A stretch of 64,000 nucleotides of DNA from assembly GCF_964355755.1 (NCBI RefSeq), contig NC_092676.1:22548288-22612287 (forward strand). The letters are read 5' to 3'. The notes beneath the pieces were generated by a model. That model was not told where the DNA came from and did no database searches. It saw nothing but the letters and a program-made list of their open reading frames with translations. Numbering within the stretch: position 1 is the first letter of the stretch; each line of letters starts with the position of its first letter. This document shows, one piece after another, positions 24,301 through 36,300 of the stretch. The stretch is from Antedon mediterranea (lineage: Eukaryota > Echinodermata > Crinoidea > Comatulida > Antedonidae). A program made the translations under genes and the position numbers.

Positions 24301-27300
24301 CCTGAAAATTTTACTTTTATAAAGTTAGTGAAAGTTTATTAATATCAATTAGATTGATAACATTTAACAATTGTTAAAACATTCATTAGCTCAAATACAA
24401 ATTAGCATATTAATATGTTAATACTAAAAATCAGCATCAAAGGAACAAATTTCATAATTGATTTATTAATTAATAAACAAATTTACTCGATCTTAAATTT
24501 GAAAGCAAATAAGAACTAATTTTTTTAATCAAGTAAAATAGAAAATTTTTTTTTTGGGGTTTAAATTAAAATTTGAATTTATGAATGTGAAAATGTTGGT
24601 GGCAAAAAGCAATGAAAGCATAGCTCTTCATATCAGTTCATGTAGTTCGTTCAATTGTATGTTTATTACAGTAGAACCCCATTTTGGGACACCACTATTC
24701 AGAAGACATATACCGTAAAACCTCGAAAAGAAGCCCATGGGCTTAAACCTCAAAAAGAAGCCCATCTCGAAAAGAAGCCCCCCTCTACAGTTTGCAAAAG
24801 TACTCTCGAAAAGAAGCCCATCTCGAAATGAAGCCCCCTGGGCTTCTTTTCAAGATAGTATGGGCTTCATTTCGAGACAAGACTACTCATACTGTATTGA
24901 GATGAAGACGAAATTATTGTATTTGACGGTGAATCATAGGACTGTTTTTTTGCTTTTTATATTGTTTTTTAATTAGTATATTAAACATAATTTCATGGTT
25001 GAAAAAATGTCTCAAAAGTCACATTATTGTAGTAGAAATTCACAAAATTTACAGCATTCATTTCAAAAAGCCGCCCCCCTCTACAGTTTGCAAAAGTACT
25101 CTTGAAAAGAAGCCCATCTCGAAAAGAAGCCCATCTCGAAAAGAAGCCCATCCAAGAGCACTAAAAAAAGAAGAAGCCCATGGGCTTCTTTTTGAGGTTT
25201 TACGGTATATATATAATACTACCGTCAGCCTATATTCAGGGGACATCCCTGTTTAGGGAAACAGCTTATTCATGACCACCCCTATAAATATGACATTTTG
25301 TTTGGTCCTACAGGTGTCCCCTTCATAGAGGGATCTACTGGAATATAGCATACTTTGATATTTAAAATAATGAATAAAACATGTTTTAATGACATAATTA
25401 ATTTCTAATTCTAAAACAAAATAAACATGATGTTATGAATGTTGCATTCAATCAATAAATGAGATAAAGAATAAAAGAATTAATATGAACATAAGCTGGA
25501 CAAACACAAATTGATGTAGCGAAAAATCCCAACGGAAAAAGAGAAAAGCCAGAATGAGAACAAAAAAACTCCTGTCTGAATACCTTCCCACTTCCTAAGT
25601 CTTTCCATGAAATCTGAATGAGATTTATTTGGTTCCCGATCCAAGAGAAATTTAAACTTTCTTGTTTTCTTCTCCTCGTCATCTTTCTCAAATACGTCAT
25701 CTTTGCCTTCTATGACATCGGAGTCTGATTCTTGTGGGGTAACGGTAGAATTCTCTTCAACTTTGAGTGTAAATGTGAGTATACAAACATGCTTATTGTT
25801 TTAGAATATTAAGTAAATAAATTAAAACCCCTCCTGCTGAGAGGACTTTTCCATGAAACAAACAAGAGACAATATATTATTGAACAATATAGTCATTCCC
25901 ATTTCAGGATTGCCCCTTTTAAGGGACTGTATTAAATTAAAAACGGCAACCATACTATATTCAATCAATGTTAAAATGCAACTAAATAACAGCCTAACCA
26001 AAAGATATTGAAAAATATATTGTAATCTGATATTGTAAAACTACGAAAATGTTTGGTCATAAAATAGATATAAACACAGAAAGAGTCTAAAAAATGCTAA
26101 TGTCCATACAGGCTCTCATATCTATGTCCATTACCTCATCAAATATTTATATAAACGGTCCTGAAGATGCTATAAAAATCATACTTAATATATTGCACAA
26201 AATATGAGTAACAAAAGTGAATAGTCATTATAAAATCTGAAAAATAATTCACAATTTTTATATAGAATACGCATCATTTTGAAGTAAGGATAAAAAATAA
26301 ATCAAAACAAATATCAAAAAAAGAAAAATAATATAAATATGTTATTTATAAGGTATAAATAACTGGTGATTAACTTACTTGAGCCAAGATTTTTCCTGCC
26401 ATCACTGAGGAGAGAAAAAAAATCATAAAATTGATTTTATGCAAAAAGTCTTACTTGGTTTAAGACCGTAATTTAATTTTAATGTTGTAAAATATTGTTA
26501 AACTACATTTTAAAATCTGGTTCTATGTTTATGGTTGACAAGTTTATAAACCAAAAATGTATTAAGAGTAGAACTCCTATTAAGGAGACACCTTCCGGGC
26601 TTAACAACACTTTCCCTTGATCTCAGTGTCCCCCAAATAGGATTGGCCTTATATTAAGGGAAAATGTCCCCTAAATAGGGGTTTGGCAATTGAAGTGTTC
26701 TACTGTTTTTGCACAGTAACATAAAGGTAATATATTAAATGAAATTGTTTAATTCATCACTCATTTGAATATAATACTGGTTACAACTCACGATTGCCAA
26801 TCGTTCGTTTCATGGAAAAGTGTCTCTTTCAGGTGTCCAAAAGGAAGGGTTCTAATATTCACAAATACTACTTAATTCATCATTAAATTATTGTTTAAAT
26901 AGCATTTTATTTCATAATTTATTTGAATTCAATTTATATGCTGTCCAAATGCAATGAGCATTTTGTTAGATTAGATAAGATGACTTTATTCACGCAAGTA
27001 AAAATTATAGTGCTTATAAATTAAAATAGTAAGTTATCAATATTATTATTAGCATTACTTTTTTAAAGGTATTAAAAAAAATCAAAAATTATGATTCAAT
27101 TATATGGGTCATCATGACAACTTTGACCAGTTCAATGTAAAACTAGGTGTTTGTATCTTTTCAATTCAAAGTCAAGGACAGAGATCCCTAATAAAGGGTG
27201 TTAGGCCCCAATCAACCACCCCTTGGCTATTACATCCTGTGACTTTTAGGCCTCAAGGACTGTTTTCAAAGGTATTACATAAAATAAAAACAAACCAGAG

Positions 27301-30300
27301 TTTAACCATGGCCTCTGATGTCATTTCCTTCTTCTAATATGATGGACATATTTAAAATAAATGGTTGGGGATAAATTTGAAGGGAGCAGTGAGTAACAGG
27401 AAATAACTTTGTCCATTGTCTTTAAAGTAAAATTATTTTTTGTAAAAATAAAACAGATTTACAGGTAAACCTTATAAGCAATTAGTAACACTAATTAGTT
27501 TCCAGGGCAGTACTGAAATAATAGTGCCTGGGAAAGGCATTAGTGTATAACCACATTTTTCTAAGTTCTAGATTTAAATGTCAATTTTTATTTTTAGGCA
27601 ACACAGTATCGTAATTAACAATATAAGTGTGTTGACACCAAGATTGGGTTAGCTCCAATTTTGTATTCCCATGCAAATTTTTATAAATTTGTTAAGAAAA
27701 AAAGATAGGAAGAGGAGAAAACAAGAATCATGGGTAGTTTGATCCTGGAAATCATGCTAAAAATCTTCCAATAGGAAAAGGAGTATGGACATTTTATTGC
27801 TAGCAATATTATATAAAAGAAATCAATAGAGAAAAAGATTTCCAACAAACACAATACAGATGGTTATTCGCCCAGTAGAAAGCAGATCACCTACAGGTAA
27901 TTATTATATGATACTTATATTCCGCTATATATTAAATAATAAAAGAGCTATTTCAAGGCTGTATGATACTTAGGTTCAGGTTGTTTTAAGTTATAAATCT
28001 CTCATAAACTTAACTGTTTTAAATAGATTTATTTTATCAATGTAGGTAATTTGATTGAAGTCAAGAACTGATTCATCATATCAAAAAATGTTTTAGAATG
28101 TCCTATCACATAAAAATAATATTTATAAAATTTATCATAAACCGATCTGTTCAGATGCTATCAGTTAAGTTAATTTGATTATATAAGGTGAATAATTTAT
28201 CAACAAATCTGAAATTAAATTTAATCATAAATTATTAAAAATATATTGATGTCCATCAAATAAATGCATTCATATGAATAAACATGTGTCCTTGATATGT
28301 AGATATTTAGATTTTTTGGCAGTTGATAATCTAATGCTGTTAATGAAAGCAGTAAAAGCAGAAATAAAGGTATCTTTGCAACAACAAAAATAATAATAAT
28401 GCCTCGTTGATATATAACTTTTCATCATTCACCTTATGCCATTATTTGTACCATTACACTCATAAACATTCATTATTTGTATAATATAACACTATAAAAA
28501 TGAAACCAGAAAAAAAAAACACCCAAAAAAAAAAAAGTAAATAAAAATTTGGTTGTTTTTGGACGTCAAGAAAAGTTTGGTTTTGGGAAAGTTTCTGGTT
28601 TTTAGAGGGTGCAGTATTGGGAGAGTTGACTGTATAATTAATTTATATTCAAGTATTACACTGTACCTGTCACCAGGCGTAGGTAACGGAGGTCGGTTTT
28701 GCATAATATCAATCTCTGGTTCTGAGCCTGTGTCTGAATCCTCTGAATCATTTTTATGCATCATCACCTCATGGAAGAATGGAGTAAATGCTTCAGCTTA
28801 GAAGAAAAATAATACATGTTAGACACTTACAACTAATACCCCTTTCACATAAAAATCAAAAGAAATAATTCCAGAGAAACAGCAAAGTGTCTCTCAATAG
28901 TACCACATTCAAAAACTTACATTTTACTTTAACTCTGAATATATGAAACTTTATTATCATTTATTATCAAGAAGAGCCATATAGCGTTGGTAAGAGATGT
29001 CGGTCTCGAATGTAAGAGGTATGGGTTCGAGACTTAGTTTGGATTCTTAGACAAGATACTTGACTTGTCCTTCAGACGGTATACTGTACAAAGCTGTTGG
29101 TCCAGTATGCCTCACATATGTGTGCGATAAAGAGCTTTATGTATGTTATTCAAAAAGAGTAGAGGATCATATACAATGTGTTGATTATGAACCCTTACTG
29201 GGACCTCTGTGTATTAACTTTACAAGTATTTATGTCACCCACTAACGTGAAAAGAACATTTTTTAAATCACTTACTCTGTGCTCCAAAGTCTGTTCCTGT
29301 TATCATAAATCCTGCATCGATTTTCGAAGCAAAGTCTTCCCCAGTTCTTGTAAGCTCAAAATGTTGCACCGCTTTTTCACCGTCACAAACAGCGACAATT
29401 TTTATTGCCAGATCATCATGTTTTGAAGCAAAGTTCCTGATAAAAATGGGTAAAAAATGATACAGTTTTAAAAGCTTTTAAACCTTTTTCTTGTCATGAA
29501 TATGACATTTGAAAACATTTTATTAGATTATGAAGAATGTAGTAGGGTGCTCCAGTTTTTTCCACTGGAAAATCAGAAAATAAACGTGGTTGCAAGAATT
29601 TATATTTTTTTAAAATTAAATTAAAAATATATTGATTGCCTGAAAACTGTATTTATTTATTCATTTTTTATTGACAGGAGGGGATTTTGGGGCACAAACA
29701 TATGAGCAACATTCACTTTACAAACACACTTACTTCATTGTTTCATATGACCCCTTGCGTTTCGGTGAATAAAAAAGAATTAAACCATTGCACTGTGCCG
29801 CATATTTAGCCGCTGCGTGATAAGATGATGCTCGGATCTCAACATTAGCCTTCTTATCGTCAATATACGTTACAACATTAAATATGTAATCTGTTTGCGG
29901 TGTGCGGTAACAAAGATCGTTCTTGACAAACGGACTTAAGATATTCTCGACCGTGTGTTCATCTCCGCACATTACACATAACCCGATTCTGTAAGAAAAA
30001 TGATTTATATGAAACCATACAAAATAAATTCTCGCACCTAAAAACCATTAAAGATTGGTTCCCACTTGAACACAATGCAAGGACTTAAGTGTGCCACAAG
30101 AAATTTGACCAATCACAATGCAATGTATCATCAGAACCGTCACTTTTGATTGGTCAGTTCACTTGCATTGTATGTTGTTGTAGTGCATCCAAGCGTGAAC
30201 CAACTGGAATAACTTTAAATTTCCGAAATATATTGAATATATATTTACCATGCAGAAAGATTTAACAGAAAATATCTATAACATTACAATTTGTATACTG

Positions 30301-33300
30301 TTTTTTTACAATACTTTCTATACTTTGTTAAACTAAAGGAAGCCAGAACAGAATGTACAGATTATGATATTAAAATTGGCATGCTATATTTTCTCTTTTC
30401 TTTCAACAGAATTTTGAGATACAGATATTAAACATAGTTTAAAACACTTTACAGATGTTAGGTTTTTTATAAAATTTTTTTCAACAACTTGACATAGTAG
30501 GAATGACATGATAGTATTGCAAGATATTTCATAAAAAACGTTATCTTATTGAACCAGAGGTATGTTGAAATAAGAGACATTCAAACAATAATGTAATGCA
30601 GACTACTTTGTTGTATGTATTAATCATAATTTTTATATTTTTATGTTATTCATTGTCTGTGAATGTGGTTTACGTTTCAACAAAATCTTTAGAAATAACT
30701 TGACTTAACAATGAACATTATTATACAAATGAATGTTTATGAGTGCAATGGTACAAATAATTTCATGATGTGAAAGATAAAAAGATATATTTTCACAAAG
30801 CAAAAAGGAGAAAACAGGAAAGGCGATTACGTTAATGTTTCCATGAGACAGTGTCCATTGATTTCGTCATGCGGGTTTGGTGGTTGTGTGGATGTGAGAA
30901 TTGCACGTATGGCCTGTTGTATTTGCTTTTCATGAAACTTGTTGCCTCTCATTAACATAGACTCATCTCTTGGCATGTCTACAAATTCTGTACTGGAAAG
31001 CCTAAGAGGATAAAAGATAAAACATTATTATATATTACATAGGATATGTAAAATAGACAATGCGATTGGTTGAAATGGCATCACATGACTACATGCTTTT
31101 GGAGAAAAAAAAGAAGAATGTCTGAAAATGTTAAAAGTAGTGTTCAAACATATATTACTCCTTGTTTGCTTGACAATGTCCCAAAGGAGGGGTTCCACTG
31201 TAGGATCTTAATTTGTTATATTAAAATTGATGGGGCATTATCATCTCTGTCATTTATTTCTATTACTATATTGATAACCATTTAAATTGTATTCTGTCAG
31301 AGGCATTGATGGTAAAACCACTGTCTACAAGACAAGTCAGAAGGTCAAACACCCAGCTAATTGGCTTCATCTTAATTCTGTTGGAGACATAAAAATTACA
31401 GGACTTTTACAACTGATATGAATTTGTATTTAATAGTTACTGTCAAATCTAAAAAGGACGCCACAGGAATTAATTGTTGCATAACTAGAGGCGAGGCTGT
31501 GACTTAATATTTTGGGAATGACCGGGGATGGAAGGGTTTATTTAGAACTTAAATCATTTTAGGGAGGAAATAGCCAGTAGATCATGTATAAATAAGGGTA
31601 ATTTAACTATTCTGTGCTTCCACCAAATAAATTTTTAAAAAGAGGTATTTGTTGATTGAAACTGGACAGGCATAGCTGTGTAACTCCAAACTGATAAATC
31701 TGTATTATTTTAGTAAAATTTGGCTACAATACAACATGATCTATTTAAAAAATAAAATAACATTTACCAAATTGTTTTCGAAGAATATTTTTTTATAGAA
31801 AATATATTTTTATATATCCCTTAATAAAACCTGTTATTAGTACAAATAAATTTTCTTCAAACAAAACATTATCTATGGGAATTTTACAGTACAACTTTTT
31901 TAGTCATTTTTGCCTCTGAACATTATCAAGCAACAAGAACTTATAAATCTTGAGAAAATGAATGTTTTATTGACAGAACCCACATCCTGCTACCCTGGTC
32001 ACTCCTGCAATAAAAATCTGAAATTAAAAACAGCTTAAGCTGCTGTATTGCTAAGATTTATGTATGCCCCTACATTATAATATTTCTTATCCTGGGGTAT
32101 AATTTCTTATTCTGGGGAATGTAAAAGTTAATTGAAAGTAACAAAAATGGAGTACAGTCAAACTGGCCAACTGACATAATAACCTAATTGCCTGACATCT
32201 TGGTATCAAGACATTAATCAAAAAAGAATGTGTGCGTGGGGGTAAATAATGTGAGAATAAATTTCTTATGATCAGTTAACTCAGTCACTTGACTTTGAAT
32301 CATGTAGCCTATTAATAAGCAATGGCTACGTGATGTACTGTAGACAAGAAACTTAAGTTTGAGTTGGAGTGACGGACAGATTTGTTAAAAGCGAGAATCC
32401 ACGCCCCTATTTTGTATGCTTAAGTGACTTAAAGGAAGGAGAAGATAAACATAAGTAGACGTGCTGTCCTGTGTAAATTATCATGTGATATATTATATGT
32501 TCCAGAAACAATAATTTGCATAATTATATCTCTAATAAAAAACTTTGCCAGTAACTATACAATACAAAATATATATTTTATTCTTCTGTAGACTTGCAGT
32601 CTATATTTTAATTCATTCACACAATCATCTGATACTTTGAGATTTAATAATTAAACATATCAACCCTTTTTCTATGTTGTTGATTCTATCCAACAAAAGT
32701 CAAAGCTCGTCTTGGGACATTTAAACCAAAATCTGAGATAGACTTTATCCAATACTTCTATGAATGGATGACTCATTTGGACCAAGAACACTGGTTGACT
32801 AATCCATGTTTTTTTTTTAAATAATCATTTCGAAAACCTGTGTTAGTTTTGGCCACTAACTAATTTGAAAAGATGAAAGTAATATCAGATGTTTTTTTTA
32901 AATATTGAGGAAAATTACTAAGGATAACCATAAGCTATTTCATTCCTTCTCAAAAGTGGCAATCCAGTTAACATAACAAACATTAATACAAGCTGCTCTA
33001 CAAATTTTTAAATAGGTCTTTGGGAGTGAAGTTGTTATACATAAACCTATGTTCCCACTAGAACGCAATGCTAGGATGCAATAGCAATGCAAGCGAGTTG
33101 ACCAATGGACCAGCGTTCATTTTAATAAACCATCACTTGTGATTGATCAACTTACTTGCTTCCAACTTACGTCTTAGTGGGAACCAAACTTGAAAATTAC
33201 AGTAGTAATATATATATTTTGTAATTTTCTAAACAAATTACATAAATACACTACATACCCCATAACTGCATTTGTTCACTCTTGAATGATAAAGTCCGTA

Positions 33301-36300
33301 GGCCTACTAGGTATGACATGTCCACATTATGTGAATCTTACAGTAATTATAAAAAGGATGCAAGCTTAACAAAATTAGCTTGGGCCTTGGTCAAATACAA
33401 GGTAGGTAAAATGTCACTATGTGTAAGGATTAAGCAACCTTCGCTAAAATTAGTGGCCAACTAATTAACATAACGAAAGTATGTAAAGATATGAAATTGT
33501 AATGTAGAAATGGAGCAAAAAAAAAGTTGAACAAATAAAATAGAATTATAGAAAAACCTCAGTACAGAAATTCATTGGCATATTTATAGAGCGCGTCACC
33601 TGATGAATAGGAGTTGGCCAGTGTTTAAAACATACAGTATTGTAACCTCTTTCTTTTTATGGAAAAGTGTCCACCTTCATTAGGATGTCTTCTTTAATAA
33701 GGTGTCGGCCACATATAGTGTTAACATATTTCCCCTTCCCCCTCCCCTCCCCCGCCACCCTCCTCTTCATAAGGAGATCGGCCAGAGTATTAAAACATAT
33801 TGTCCCTGGTTCGATTCACATGCCATTGCAAATGCACCCTTAATAGGAAACGGTGTTTTATTGTAATAAAAAGAAGTTGAGATGGCGGTATTAAAAATAG
33901 CAGAAAAAATAATTATGGAGGAGAACTTAAGCGTATCCTGTGGTTTGCACATTCAATGTCATTCTTAAAACCCAGGACGCCTACAGACCAGGTTCAAGTC
34001 AAGATTACCAATATCCTCTTGCCTACAGTAGGTCAATGGAATTTAGATTATTTAATAAAATACCAGCTACACTGTATATTATACTTAATCACAAGACATC
34101 TAGGGTTTGGTTAGAAAGAGATTGCACAGGTTTTTTTAAATTTTGCTTAAGGTTTGCAGTATAATATTTTAAAAATGGCAAAATTTGTGATACAAAAATT
34201 GTCAATGTATACGTCTATTTATAACAACTGAACTTGTTTGCAATTAATTAAAATAGAAGACTCAAAACAAGCATTGTTTTTTCTGTCTTTTTAAACCAAT
34301 ATTGTCAATTATTACAGTAGACCAACTAATAGATTGTATTGAAAATAAGTTTTGAACGCTTTAAATTCTGAAGAACGTTATGACAATAAAGCTCTGTCTA
34401 CACTATCAAAGTTTATGCGGGCTTTATGTGATGTGCCCTTACAATTACATGGACTTTTTTGTTCAATTTTTTAGTTTGATAGTGTAGACAGTGCTTTATA
34501 CTTAATAAAAAATTGCTTTAAAAAGGTTAAAGAGTATTACAATGTATATTAGTAAAGTTACAATAATGTTGACATCCCTTAGTGGACAGCACATTAAATT
34601 AAATTTAATTTATTTAATGAACAAAAGATTAACAACCTTCCAAATGTCCAAATTAATAACAAAATCACATACAGAACAAGCCAACATATTGGAAAACCAA
34701 ATAAACGTTGACATAAAGGGAAAAGCCAGAACACATTGGCAACAGCTGGGAAGACGTACACAGAATGGACGACGCTAACACTAGCAAGGCAATGTTACAA
34801 TAAGTGTCACATGAATTACAAAGTATCGGCAAGAAAATACGGATCTGGATATTGTGTATTTCCTTTTTTAATGGATAATGTAATTGAACTTTATTAACCT
34901 ATACACAAATTCTTTGCCTAATTAGAAGTGGAGATGTAGCTTGGTGGTTAACATGCTTGCCTTCCAATCCCAAGGTTCAGGGTTCAATCCTATAGTAGTA
35001 CTTAACAGGATTATAACTCGCAATTAACACCCTGTTGAAAACTTTGAAAAGGAAAGCACCCATAGACCTCTATGGAATATAAGCCTTGTTTAAAAAAAAC
35101 TATCAAAAAGCGTAAAAGATGGTGTATCAATGTGCTATAACTAAGAAAGTTGGGCAAATAGTTTGATTATTTCACAAGTCAACAATAAAGGAGTGTAGAA
35201 TAATAGATTGGAGGGTTCTCCTGTAATCTTACAAACCTTTTTGACATTGTTTGCGCTTCTTCTTTAATTTCGTTGTGCTCGTCATCTTCAACGAGTACAC
35301 CACGTGCGAATACAAAGATAATTGGTAACTTGTAAAGGTCCTTGTTGTCATACTCTGGATTCAGGATTGTGCTCTCCAGACTCGACTTGATATACTCAAA
35401 CGATTCTCGTCCAGAAAACGTACATATACAACCTGGCCATAATAAAAATAAGTTCATTAATGAATGTACAGTAGGCCTATATTCTTACCTTGAGGATTAC
35501 TTTGTGGTTTACTGCCGGAACTAAAGAAAATATAGGTTGGAACGATACGATATGTAGAGTAGAGAAAATAATTTCATTCGCTGAGAGCCTATATTAAAGA
35601 CAACTTCCCTACGTTATTTAGATCTAATTTAAGATCACAAACAATATTTAATGTAAAAATAATACTATATGGTCCTATTGCGATAACTGTTTTCATTTTT
35701 AAATGGTTAAAAATGTGAAAAATAATTAGTCAAATCTAATAATTGTAGCGGCCCGCTATAAATCCCAAAATACACTGCGCGCGGATTGATATTTTTGTTT
35801 TTCTTCTGTAATTCACCAACTTTTCGATCGATCGTGAGGCCAAAACAAATGGAAGACTCCTAACTTTTCAGCGAAAATACCGGGTTTTCCCCAATTTGTA
35901 TCAACGGAGTCTCGCAAAAATAGAAAGACAATTAATGCAGCAACTGTACAATGTCAGGCTAGTTATATAGCTAGCGTATGATGTTCGTATGTTACCGATG
36001 TTTACCAGCTTGGCCTACAAAACTAAGCCTACCTAGGCTAGGCCTAAAGACCGTTCACGAGAGATCAATCGACGCGAGCTACTTAGGTAGTGCATTGTTT
36101 CTCACTTTTTATCATAATTTAATTACCACAAAACGTACATTTAAGACAAGAAATGACCTGGTTTAATGTTTTTAAAGTAATATATATGTATTATTTTAAC
36201 AAAACGTCACAAACTGGAACCATACGTTAAATGTATAGAATAGAGAGAATAATTTCATTACTAAGAGCCCATATTAAACAATTAATTTTTCAACTCATTA

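Larger units (their letters stand above)
21320..25583 (-). other. intron 14 of p190 RhoGAP
   Basis: 4.3 kb, containing the TAGAA-flanked element at 21.9 kb and the nested repeat at 24.7-25.3 kb. Outside them nothing was recognised. Confidence 0.7.
31002..35236 (-). other. intron 8 of p190 RhoGAP
   Basis: 4.2 kb. Holds MITE A at 33.0 kb, a GGGACACC fragment with a C-rich run at 33.6-33.8 kb, MITE B at 34.4 kb and a SINE at 34.9 kb. 31.3-33.0 kb shows nothing recognisable. Confidence 0.65.

Noticed and set aside
24737-25256. Open frames rich in KKPISKRSPS on both strands.
   Set aside because: They derive from GAAGCCC subrepeats of a transposon and mirror each other on the two strands.
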